DNA of 6,641 nt, taken from positions 1-6,641 of the forward strand of contig JAJCXU010000391.1 of the NCBI GenBank assembly GCA_029263275.1, written 5' to 3'. Source of the stretch: Ilumatobacter sp. Its GTDB lineage: Bacteria; Actinomycetota; Acidimicrobiia; Acidimicrobiales; Ilumatobacteraceae. The position numbers and the translations under genes are program-made. The notes under the pieces are model-generated. The model was not told the origin of the DNA, made no database searches, and worked only from the letters and a program-made list of their open reading frames with translations. Every line of letters starts with the position of its first letter. Positions within the stretch are counted from its first letter, which is position 1. Positions 1 to 4,806 of the stretch are shown here, one piece after another.

Positions 1-108
1 GACGAGATCAACCGCAACATCATCGGCGAGCGAGTGCTCGGGCTGCCGCGCGAGCCGGGCGAAGCCGAGCAGCGCCAACAACCCTGGTCCGAACTCCCCC
101 GCAACTGA
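1..108 (+). CDS. Acyl-CoA dehydrogenase, C-terminal fragment (cut by window edge)
   Basis: The frame open from base 1 to the TGA at 106-108 encodes 35 residues starting DEINRNIIGERVLGLPREPG. This is the characteristic end of acyl-CoA dehydrogenases: the last helix carries an E-I-x-R-N-I-I-x-E-R-x-L-G-L-P-R pattern that packs near the FAD site in the homotetramer. These flavoenzymes carry out alpha,beta-dehydrogenation of acyl-CoA thioesters in fatty-acid, branched-chain or sterol side-chain breakdown. The catalytic glutamate and acyl-binding region lie outside the window, so chain-length class cannot be assigned. The next gene on the same strand starts 105 bp later, beyond a strong inverted repeat, so co-transcription is uncertain. 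The family call is firm for this tail; the specific substrate is unknown. Confidence 0.8.
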   Translation, partial: DEINRNIIGERVLGLPREPGEAEQRQQPWSELPRN

Positions 109-145
109 CCGCTCTCACACCCGGACCGGGTGCAAACGTGAATGG

Positions 146-180
146 CGAGTCACAGATGTACCCGGCCCCGCTGTGACTCG
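146..180. repeat. Perfect 10-bp inverted repeat upstream of the F420 oxidoreductase
   Basis: CGAGTCACAG (146-155) and CTGTGACTCG (171-180) are exact reverse complements separated by 15 bases. The repeat lies 38 bp past the acyl-CoA dehydrogenase stop and ends 34 bp before the next start codon. No T-rich tract follows it, so a classical intrinsic terminator is unlikely. Its centre falls at about -51 from the proposed leaderless transcription start at 214, and its right arm comes close to the -35 position, which suits an operator. A terminator-like or RNA-stabilising hairpin for the upstream gene remains possible. Confidence 0.6.
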
Positions 181-201
181 GTGTGGGTCTGGCGGGTTGC
201 G

Positions 202-207
202 TAGGTT
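202..207 (+). promoter_or_regulatory. Candidate -10 box for leaderless transcription of the F420 oxidoreductase
   Basis: TAGGTT fits TANNNT and is followed by exactly six bases and then the ATG at 214. No Shine-Dalgarno sequence precedes the ATG. The same box-N6-ATG arrangement occurs at the SDR and P450 starts in this window. No recognisable -35 hexamer was found at 16-19 bp. A transcript starting at the A of ATG is inferred, not shown. Confidence 0.45.
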
Positions 208-213
208 CGGCCC

Positions 214-1125
214 ATGACTGAACGCATGCCTGCCGTCTCCCTTGCCGCTGTTCCGGGGCGCCGCGCTCAGACCATCGAGTTGGCCGCCGAGATCGAGCGG
301 CGTGGCTTCTCGGGTCTGTACTGCCCGAGCTTCGGCGACGCGATGGGCCTCTGCCTGTCGATCGCTCACGCAACCACCACCATCGAGTTCGGTACGTCGA
401 TCCAGCCGATCTACCTGCAGCACCCCATCGCACTCGCCACGTCGGCCAGCTACCTCCACGAGGTCGCCGAGGGTCGCTTCCGTCTCGGCGTCGGCGTCAC
501 CCACGGCCCGGTCATCAAACGCCTCGGCGTCGAAACCGGCAAGCCGTTGAGCGACATGCGCGAGTACGTCACCACGATGCGCGACGCCGCCGAACAGATG
601 GGCGGGCTGCCCGACATCGTGCTCGCCACGCTGCGCGACAAGATGGTTGGGCTGTCCGTCGAAGTCGGCGACGGCGCGGTGTGGGCCAACGCGTCACGCA
701 GCCGGATGGGACACTCGCTGGGCATCGTGCCCGACGATCGCCAGGCTGAGGGGTTCTGGATCGGCAACATGATTCCGACCGTCATCGACGACGACATCGA
801 GGCAGCCCGCGCTCGGAACCGCAAGACGCTGCAGGGCTACGTGGCGTTGCCGAACTATCGGAACTACTGGATCGACGCCGGATACGAGGCCGAGATGGAG
901 GCGGTCGCCGCTGCGCTGAGTGCAGGCGACAAAGACGCCGTGTTCGCCGCGATGAGCGACGCCTGGCTCGACGACTGCACGCTCTCCGGCTCGGCCGACC
1001 GCGTACGCGACGGCCTCGAGGCATGGTTCGACGCCGGCGTCAACGCTCCGATTCTTGTCCCGTCATCAACGTCCGGTGGCCAAGTGAAAGCCTTCGCCGA
1101 ACTCTTCGACACGTTCACTCAGTAA
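214..1125 (+). CDS. F420-dependent luciferase-like oxidoreductase, Rv3093c (TIGR03841) type
   Basis: The product is 303 residues, the usual length for single-domain bacterial luciferase-like TIM-barrel enzymes that use reduced or oxidised coenzyme F420 for hydride transfer in the cytoplasm. The N-terminus (VSLAAVPGRR, then AAEIERRGFSGLYCPS at about 24-39), the strand IEFGTSIQPIYLQHP (57-71), EGRFRLGVGVTHGP (86-99) and the AxLRDKMxGLSVEVGDGAVWANAS region (138-161) match my memory of the Rv3093c-type subfamily. Family recognition is by overall pattern; no single cofactor motif proves F420 rather than FMN. The ATG at 214 is chosen because a TANNNT box sits six bases before it; a second in-frame ATG at 226 would lose only four residues. 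It follows an acyl-CoA dehydrogenase gene, and convergent SDR and P450 genes lie beyond it, suggesting oxidation of a lipid-like or other hydrophobic substrate, which is inference. The physiological substrate is unknown. Confidence 0.82.
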   Translation: MTERMPAVSLAAVPGRRAQTIELAAEIERRGFSGLYCPSFGDAMGLCLSIAHATTTIEFGTSIQPIYLQHPIALATSASYLHEVAEGRFRLGVGVTHGPVIKRLGVETGKPLSDMREYVTTMRDAAEQMGGLPDIVLATLRDKMVGLSVEVGDGAVWANASRSRMGHSLGIVPDDRQAEGFWIGNMIPTVIDDDIEAARARNRKTLQGYVALPNYRNYWIDAGYEAEMEAVAAALSAGDKDAVFAAMSDAWLDDCTLSGSADRVRDGLEAWFDAGVNAPILVPSSTSGGQVKAFAELFDTFTQ

Positions 1126-1172
1126 GCGACCGCCACAGCGGCATCGTCCCGAAGACCGACACCGCCGATCGA

Positions 1173-1919
1173 TCAGATCTGCAGGCCGGTCGTCGCTCCT
1201 CCATCGGCGAGCACGTTGGCGCCGGTGACGAAGCTGGCCCGCTCGCTGACGAGGAAGGCGACCACGTTCGCGATTTCTTCCGGCGTACCCAGGCGACGGA
1301 ACGGGTTCTGCTTCACGGTCGCCTCCCAGAGCTTGCCGCCTGCTTTGCGGGCGTCATCCCAGACTCCCCCGGGGAAGAGGATGTCGCCAGGTGACACGAC
1401 ATTGGCCCTGATGCCCCGGCGTGCAACCTCGAGCGCAAGCGACTTCATCATGCTGACCGTCGCGGCCTTCACCGCGGCGTAGGCCGCGATGCGCGGTGCG
1501 CCGGTACTGGCCGCACGCGAGCCGATGCAAACGATGTTGGCGCCAGCGTGATCCTCCATCTTTCCCAGAGCAGCCCGGATCAATTCGTTGGTGCGCACCA
1601 GATCGACGTTGACCGATGCATCCCAATCCGGCCCGGCCATCGCCGAGACGTTCGACACGAGGATGTCGAGCCCGCCCATCTGCTCGGCGGCCCAATCGAC
1701 GAGCGCTGCGGGGTCACCCTCGACCGCCATATCGGTGGCACGGTGATGGACCTCGCCCAACGCGGACAGTTCCTCAGCTGCCGCTGCGAGACCGTCTGCG
1801 TTGCGAGCACAAATCGTGACGATCGCGCCCTCCCCCAGCAACACCTCGGTGATGCCGCGTCCGATTCCTTTGCTCCCGCCTGTGACGAGAATGCGTTTGC
1901 CGGTGAGTCCGAGATCCAT
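1173..1919 (-). CDS. Classical short-chain dehydrogenase/reductase (SDR)
   Basis: The product is 248 residues, typical of classical SDRs: cytoplasmic, usually tetrameric Rossmann-fold enzymes that interconvert alcohols and ketones with NAD(P). Visible motifs are the dinucleotide loop TGGSKGIG (13-20), D63 in the adenine-contact position, a VNVDL element with N104, the catalytic triad S134, Y147 and K151 (YAAVK), and a SPGDILFPGG segment after the sixth strand. It ends with the common VTGANVLADGG element (231-241). One departure is the NNAG structural motif, which reads SNVS here (89-92). R39 after the second strand may favour NADP, a weak inference. The stop lies 47 bp from the convergent F420 oxidoreductase stop. 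The gene follows the P450 with a 45-bp gap and may act on its hydroxylated product. The ATG at 1919 has no Shine-Dalgarno but a TACGTT box six bases upstream. Confidence 0.9.
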   Translation of the reverse strand: MDLGLTGKRILVTGGSKGIGRGITEVLLGEGAIVTICARNADGLAAAAEELSALGEVHHRATDMAVEGDPAALVDWAAEQMGGLDILVSNVSAMAGPDWDASVNVDLVRTNELIRAALGKMEDHAGANIVCIGSRAASTGAPRIAAYAAVKAATVSMMKSLALEVARRGIRANVVSPGDILFPGGVWDDARKAGGKLWEATVKQNPFRRLGTPEEIANVVAFLVSERASFVTGANVLADGGATTGLQI

Positions 1920-1964
1920 CGCGCCAACGTAGGCGGCAGCACCCGGGCGGGGCGGCTTGGCGCG
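1920..1964. repeat. 8-bp inverted repeat framing the P450-SDR gap
   Basis: CGCGCCAA (1920-1927) and TTGGCGCG (1957-1964) are exact reverse complements and form the two ends of the 45-bp spacer between the P450 stop and the SDR start codon. In a P450-SDR read-through transcript the second arm would lie directly against the SDR ATG and could be sequestered by pairing with the first arm. In DNA it could be an operator, since the left arm overlaps the spacer after the candidate -10 box. Function is inferred only. Confidence 0.5.
1926..1931 (-). promoter_or_regulatory. Candidate -10 box for leaderless transcription of the SDR gene
   Basis: On the minus strand TACGTT is followed by six bases (GGCGCG) and then the ATG at 1919. 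It fits TANNNT and has the same spacing as the boxes before the F420 oxidoreductase and P450 genes. No -35 element was seen. It would allow the SDR gene to be transcribed independently of P450. Confidence 0.42.
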
Positions 1965-3218
1965 CTACGCGTCGGAGCGGGCGGTCGGTGTGAAGCGGAC
2001 GTTGAGATGTTTGATGCCCGTCACCAACGGAATGCCGGCCACGTCGAGTGGCACGGCGTCACCGACCACTTCGATGTCAGGCAGCCGCGTGAACAAGTCG
2101 CGGAACACGACCGCGAGTTCGCGGCGTGCCAGGTTGGCACCGAGGCAGAAGTGTGGTCCCGGGCCGCCAAAGCCGAGGTGGGGGTTGGGGCTGCGCAACA
2201 CATCAAACCGTTCGGGATCGTCGAACGCCTTCGGGTCACGGTTGCCAGCGCCGTAGAGCATGACGACCCGGTCGCCCTTGACGAAGTCGTGCCCGGACAT
2301 GGTGAGGTCAGTGGTGAGCGTTCGCCGCATGAACGTGACCGGCGAGGCGTAGCGCACGATTTCTTCCACAGCTGTTGGCGTGACGCCCTCGATGTCGTTC
2401 TGCCAAATCGCTCGTTGATCGGGATGCTGGCCGAGGAGATTCATGCCGTGGCTGATCGCCGTGCGCGTCGTGTCGTTGCCCGCAACAGCAAGCAGGATGA
2501 AGAACGGTGCGACCTCTTCAGGCGCAAGCATTTCGCCATCGACGTCCGCATGCACCAGCTTGCTGGTGAGATCGTCGGTGGGGTTCTTGCGGCGCTCGTT
2601 GGACAGCCCGTCCATCAGTTCGGTGAGCTCCATGCCCGCAGTCAGGATGGCCGTCATCGGATCGCCGTCACCGATGAACTCCGGGTCGCCACCGCTGAGG
2701 ATCACGTTCGTGGCGTTCAACACGGTGTCGAACTCGCTGCGCGGGATGCCCATCATGTCGCAGATGATCAGCAACGGGAAGGGCTGCGACAGCGCTTGAA
2801 CGAGGTCGACCTCTCCTTGCTCGCAGAAGCCGTCGATGACCTCGCGCGAGATGGTCTCGACTGAGTCGAGGACGGTCGCGAGATCCGTTGGCGTGAACGT
2901 CTTGGCGACGATGGCGCGCTGGCGCTGATGGCGCGGGTTGTCCATGTTGATGAACGACCCGAAGAACTCGAGTGCCTCAGGCGGCAGGTCGATGATCGAG
3001 ATCGCTCCCTGCGCGGAGCTGAACTCCTTCGCGTTCTTGCTGATCTGGACGATCTCGTCGAAACGAGTGACGGCAAAGAAGCGTTCTTCCTGGCCAGTCA
3101 TGTCGTTGACGAACTGGACTTCGCTGAACGGTCCCGCTTCGCGGATCGCGATCATTTCCTGCATGCGGTCGTCGAGGGGCTGCGTCCAGAAGGACGGTTC
3201 GATCAGGCGGGAGGTCAT
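1965..3218 (-). CDS. Cytochrome P450 (soluble bacterial class I, CYP124/125-like heme loop)
   Basis: The product is 417 residues, a normal length for soluble bacterial P450s, heme-thiolate monooxygenases that need a ferredoxin and its reductase. The landmarks occur in order: heme-propionate region DNPRHQRQR (93-101), I-helix AGNDTTR (246-252) with the acid-alcohol pair D249/T250, K-helix ExxR at E286-R289, PERF at 335-338, and the heme-ligand loop with cysteine C358 followed by LGANLARREL. Here F350 lies eight residues before C358 rather than seven, giving FGG-P-G-P-H-F-C; I recall this one-residue-longer loop from mycobacterial CYP124/CYP125-type lipid and sterol hydroxylases, so such a substrate is possible but unproven. 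No ferredoxin gene is visible nearby. The frame stays open upstream through tatA, but P450 homology begins at the ATG at 3218, which has a TACGAT box six bases before it. The next gene on the strand, an SDR, could oxidise the alcohol product. Confidence 0.92.
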   Translation of the reverse strand: MTSRLIEPSFWTQPLDDRMQEMIAIREAGPFSEVQFVNDMTGQEERFFAVTRFDEIVQISKNAKEFSSAQGAISIIDLPPEALEFFGSFINMDNPRHQRQRAIVAKTFTPTDLATVLDSVETISREVIDGFCEQGEVDLVQALSQPFPLLIICDMMGIPRSEFDTVLNATNVILSGGDPEFIGDGDPMTAILTAGMELTELMDGLSNERRKNPTDDLTSKLVHADVDGEMLAPEEVAPFFILLAVAGNDTTRTAISHGMNLLGQHPDQRAIWQNDIEGVTPTAVEEIVRYASPVTFMRRTLTTDLTMSGHDFVKGDRVVMLYGAGNRDPKAFDDPERFDVLRSPNPHLGFGGPGPHFCLGANLARRELAVVFRDLFTRLPDIEVVGDAVPLDVAGIPLVTGIKHLNVRFTPTARSDA

Positions 3219-3224
3219 GGACCG

Positions 3225-3230
3225 ATCGTA
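3225..3230 (-). promoter_or_regulatory. Candidate -10 box for leaderless transcription of the P450 gene
   Basis: On the minus strand TACGAT is followed by six bases (CGGTCC) and the ATG at 3218. There is no Shine-Dalgarno sequence. The box lies within the 67-bp tatA-P450 gap and implies that P450 transcription need not depend on the arsR-tatA unit. No convincing -35 hexamer was found. Confidence 0.45.
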
Positions 3231-3262
3231 CGACGTGCCTCGCTGCTGGGCCCTGTCTGAAG

Positions 3263-3276
3263 GCGCCTTTCGGCGC
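3263..3276 (-). other. Short GC hairpin with GAAA tetraloop between tatA and P450
   Basis: The minus-strand transcript reads GCGCC-GAAA-GGCGC, a five-base-pair all-GC stem capped by a GNRA-class tetraloop, 9 nt after the tatA stop. The bases after it (CTTCAG) have no U tract, so it is at most a weak terminator or a transcript-end or processing structure separating tatA from P450. Confidence 0.35.
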
Positions 3277-3285
3277 GCCGCGAGG

Positions 3286-3468
3286 TCAGTCGGCGTCGGG
3301 CGTGTCGGCTGGCGCGACGGCGTCGTCGGACCGGCTGGCCTCAGCGAGACCATCCTTGAATTCCTTCTGGGCGAGGCCGAGGTTGCGGGCCAGTTTCGGG
3401 AGCTGGGAGCCACCGAACAAGACCAGCACGAGCACCAGCAACACCATTCCTTCAGGTCCACCGAGCAT
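3286..3468 (-). CDS. tatA: TatA/E-type twin-arginine translocase subunit
   Basis: This 60-residue protein has the full TatA plan: a short N-terminal membrane helix (about 7-18, MVLLVLVLVLF), the FG hinge (F18-G19), an amphipathic helix SQLPKLARNLGLAQKEFKDG (21-40) and an acidic disordered tail (48-60). TatA oligomerises in the membrane to pass folded proteins with RR-signal peptides, recruited by TatC. E6 stands twelve residues before the hinge F, the position of Q8 in E. coli TatA and E8 in TatB, so this subunit is TatB-like at that residue. The start at 3468 is supported by a good Shine-Dalgarno (AGGAG). It lies 50 nt downstream of arsR with no visible terminator between, so co-transcription is likely. 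No tatB or tatC gene is in the window, so it may be a core or an extra TatA copy. Confidence 0.85.
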   Translation of the reverse strand: MLGGPEGMVLLVLVLVLFGGSQLPKLARNLGLAQKEFKDGLAEASRSDDAVAPADTPDAD

Positions 3469-3474
3469 GTTGTT

Positions 3475-3479
3475 CTCCT
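3475..3479 (-). promoter_or_regulatory. Shine-Dalgarno sequence of tatA
   Basis: The minus strand reads AGGAG, six bases (AACAAC) and then the ATG at 3468. This is the clearest ribosome-binding site in the window and contrasts with the apparently leaderless genes, which fits tatA being translated from a longer arsR-tatA transcript. Confidence 0.75.
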
Positions 3480-3518
3480 ACGATTTGAGCTGTTATTGGG
3501 GGATGTCCGGTGCAGCAG

Positions 3519-3875
3519 CTACTTGGCTGCGGCACCCGATTGGTACGACATGGTGCCAAGATCGTCGAGCAGGTCTTGGGTGCCGCTGAGTGATGTGGTG
3601 AGGATCTGCTTCGCTACCGCGAGCAGTTCGAGAATCTGCGGGTCGGTGATCGAGTAGATGACCGAGGAACCATCGCGTTCTGAGTCGACGACACCAGCGC
3701 GGCGGAGTACGGCGAGTTGCTGGGACAGGTGTGATGCTTCGATCCCGACATCGGGTTGGAGCGCCGAAACCGACCGTGGGCCTTCTGACAGCACTTCGAG
3801 AATTCGGATCCGTGCGGGGTGACCGAGCGTCTTGAAGAACTGCGCCTTCAGCTCGTAGATCGGACCCCCAGCCAT
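3519..3875 (-). CDS. ArsR/SmtB-family winged-helix regulator without metal-site cysteines
   Basis: The product is 118 residues, typical of ArsR-family homodimeric DNA-binding repressors. The N-terminal helix YELKAQFFKTLGHPARIRILEVL (7-29) is the family hallmark. It is followed by the helix-turn-helix with recognition helix ASHLSQQLAVLRRAG (47-61), the beta-wing DSERDGSSVIYSI (64-76), and a C-terminal dimer helix with a tail to 118. There is no cysteine anywhere, so the classic alpha-3 thiolate metal site is absent; a non-thiol metal site or a non-metal signal is possible. Close relatives that I recall often sit beside anion transporters, which fits the ClC gene 1 kb away. I chose the ATG at 3875 rather than the in-frame GTG at 3893, because the GTG overlaps a good -10 box. 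It is divergent from DUF1275 and co-directional with tatA. Candidate operator repeats lie over its -35 region. Confidence 0.88.
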   Translation of the reverse strand: MAGGPIYELKAQFFKTLGHPARIRILEVLSEGPRSVSALQPDVGIEASHLSQQLAVLRRAGVVDSERDGSSVIYSITDPQILELLAVAKQILTTSLSGTQDLLDDLGTMSYQSGAAAK

Positions 3876-3883
3876 GGCGATCG

Positions 3884-3912
3884 ATGATATCACGAGTTTG
3901 TCAGATCGTCAG
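3884..3912 (-). promoter_or_regulatory. Promoter of arsR-tatA (CTGACG, 17 bp, TATCAT)
   Basis: On the minus strand CTGACG (3912-3907) and TATCAT (3889-3884) are separated by exactly 17 bases, a good housekeeping-sigma promoter. The -10 box ends eight bases before the chosen ATG at 3875, so the mRNA is leaderless or nearly so. The -35 element lies within the GTCAGAT direct repeats, so a protein bound there should block RNA polymerase, consistent with autoregulation. Confidence 0.55.
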
Positions 3913-3915
3913 ATG
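3900..3915. repeat. Tandem 8-bp direct repeat in the arsR/DUF1275 divergent promoter region
   Basis: GTCAGATC (3900-3907) is followed directly by GTCAGATG (3908-3915), differing only in the last base. The pair covers the arsR -35 element and lies just upstream of the DUF1275 -10 box. A near copy with the same 8-bp period lies at 4800-4815 before the ClC gene. A TCTGA at 3922-3926 also makes an inverted pair with the second repeat (TCAGA, N8, TCTGA). The best reading is an operator for the neighbouring ArsR protein; no binding data exist. Confidence 0.55.
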
Positions 3916-3930
3916 ACCAGGTCTGAGGGA

Positions 3931-3936
3931 TAGCGT
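3931..3936 (+). promoter_or_regulatory. Candidate -10 box for the DUF1275 transcript
   Basis: TAGCGT matches TANNNT. A GTG lies exactly six bases after it at 3943, but that GTG opens only an 11-codon frame; the DUF1275 GTG is at 3975. Transcription from about 3943 would give DUF1275 a 32-nt leader. No clear -35 hexamer is present. Confidence 0.35.
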
Positions 3937-3942
3937 CGTGGC

Positions 3943-3978
3943 GTGATCGACGGCGGCGAAGACGGGCGGCGCGCGTGA
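3943..3978 (+). CDS. Possible 11-codon upstream ORF coupled to DUF1275
   Basis: GTG at 3943 opens MIDGGEDGRRA and stops at the TGA at 3976-3978. That stop shares the tetranucleotide GTGA (3975-3978) with the GTG start of the DUF1275 gene. The TAGCGT box six bases before it would make it leaderless. Since the main gene has only a poor Shine-Dalgarno (GACGGG), translation of this frame could deliver ribosomes to the DUF1275 start by termination-reinitiation. The frame is very short and may be chance. Confidence 0.22.
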   Translation: MIDGGEDGRRA

Positions 3979-4739
3979 CCGCTGAGACCGCACACCACCC
4001 TTCGGGGCCGCTCGTGCTCGCGCTCTCGCTCGCCGGTGTTGCGGGTTTCGTCGATGCCCACCTGTTCCTCCACGTCACGAACGTCTTCGTCGCCAACATG
4101 AGTGGGAACATGGTTCGCGTCGGCATCTTCGCAGGCGATGGGCAGTGGGTTGCCGCTGCTGCGTCTGCTGTGGCATTGGCCGCATTCGCGTTCGGCGTCG
4201 TGGCGGCAATCGCTCATCACGATCGCCAACTGCGCATGAAGGGACGAGTCCGCCCCGACGAACTCCTCGTCGTCGAAGCCATCTTGACGTTGTCACTCCC
4301 GATCATCCTGATCCTGTTCGACGTCGAGTTCTCCGAAGTGGCCGACCCGATTCATGTCGGCATCATCGCGATCGGCGCCTTTGCAATGGGCATGCAAGCG
4401 TCGGCGCTGCGCCGGGTCGGCGACATCGCCGTCGCCACGACGTACGGCACCGGCACGATTGTCCGCATCGGCGAGAAGATCGCGTTGTCGATTCGGCGCG
4501 CCGAGCGGACGTCGGACCAGCGACGTTCGACCACGATTGCGGTGCTCTCCGCTGTGCTGTTGAGCTATGTGGCCGCAGCGGCGGCCGCCTCGCTGCTCGG
4601 GAGTTCCCCGCTCCTTTTGCTGATCGCGCCCGGAACGCTGGCGGTCTTCGTCATCCACATCCGTCGGAGCGCGACATTCCAAATGCTCTTCGCCGAGTCG
4701 CGGCGACGCCGCCGCGAACGCCAGACCGTCGACTCCTGA
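3975..4739 (+). CDS. DUF1275 (YoaK-family) integral membrane protein
   Basis: The product is 254 residues, with about six hydrophobic segments: roughly 12-30, 57-80, 96-116, 126-143, 187-209 and 211-228. The family signature is clear: AGFVDAHLFLHVTNVFVANMSGNMV (23-47) after the first helix, and MGMQASALRRVGD followed by ATTYGTGTIVRIGE (138-168) in the middle. Members are uncharacterised inner-membrane proteins, with transport usually suspected; no substrate is known. The C-terminus ends in an arginine-rich cytoplasmic tail (RRRRRER, 243-249), consistent with the positive-inside rule. GTG at 3975 is the first possible in-frame start after an in-frame TGA at 3924, and later starts would remove the conserved first helix. 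The gene is divergent from arsR across a 99-bp promoter region and is followed after 132 bp by ClC, with which it shares a candidate operator motif. Confidence 0.88.
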   Translation: MTAETAHHPSGPLVLALSLAGVAGFVDAHLFLHVTNVFVANMSGNMVRVGIFAGDGQWVAAAASAVALAAFAFGVVAAIAHHDRQLRMKGRVRPDELLVVEAILTLSLPIILILFDVEFSEVADPIHVGIIAIGAFAMGMQASALRRVGDIAVATTYGTGTIVRIGEKIALSIRRAERTSDQRRSTTIAVLSAVLLSYVAAAAAASLLGSSPLLLLIAPGTLAVFVIHIRRSATFQMLFAESRRRRRERQTVDS

Positions 4740-4752
4740 TTCAAGGCTGACC

Positions 4753-4765
4753 CGTCGGTACGACG
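4753..4765. repeat. Small interrupted palindrome after DUF1275
   Basis: CGTCG-GTA-CGACG forms a five-base-pair stem with a three-base loop 14 bp after the DUF1275 stop, followed by TTCATC. It is too short and T-poor to be called a terminator with confidence. Its position about 20 bp upstream of the ClC -10 box also allows an operator role. Confidence 0.3.
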
Positions 4766-4786
4766 TTCATCGCTGGTGGCCCGTAA

Positions 4787-4806
4787 ATATGATGAAATCG
4801 TCATAT
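4787..4806. promoter_or_regulatory. Imperfect palindrome over the ClC promoter (ATATGA-N8-TCATAT)
   Basis: Arms ATATGA (4787-4792) and TCATAT (4801-4806) are exact reverse complements eight bases apart, and one of the two inner flanking pairs also matches. The site is AT-rich in a GC-rich region and covers the TATGAT -10 box. ArsR/SmtB-family operators are commonly AT-rich imperfect inverted repeats placed over the -10 or start site, so this is a plausible target of the neighbouring ArsR protein. Confidence 0.45.
4788..4793 (+). promoter_or_regulatory. Candidate -10 box for ClC
   Basis: TATGAT is a five-of-six match to TATAAT, in the most AT-rich part of the 132-bp gap. Transcription would start near 4800 and give a leader of about 70 nt. 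A competing -10, TATGCT at 4804-4809, lies inside the direct repeat. No strong -35 is present for either: GTTCAT at 4765-4770 is 17 bp upstream of TATGAT but matches poorly. Confidence 0.4.

Noticed and set aside
146..180. Crp/Fnr binding site from TCACA and TGTGA half-sites
   Set aside because: The half-sites face outward and are 15 or more bases apart, unlike TGTGA-N6-TCACA.
115..504. Minus-strand 129-codon frame over the start of the F420 oxidoreductase
   Set aside because: No domain pattern; it crosses the inverted repeat and promoter region and mirrors the coding strand of a recognised gene.
1126..1172. Terminator between the convergent F420 oxidoreductase and SDR genes
   Set aside because: Only a four-base-pair CCGC-CACA-GCGG hairpin at 1130-1141 without a T tract was seen.
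1548..2864. Plus-strand open frame of 438 codons antisense to SDR and P450
   Set aside because: It lies opposite two genes with complete family motifs, has no recognisable domain and spans their boundary. Long antisense frames are expected in GC-rich coding DNA.
3219..3461. N-terminal extension of P450 by 81 codons through the tatA region
   Set aside because: The extension overlaps tatA in another frame, is rich in Cys, Trp and Arg without family resemblance, and the ATG at 3218 has a matching TANNNT box and a normal P450 N-terminus.
3876..3893. GTG start at 3893 for the ArsR gene
   Set aside because: It would add six residues lying over the TATCAT -10 box; the family begins naturally at the later ATG.
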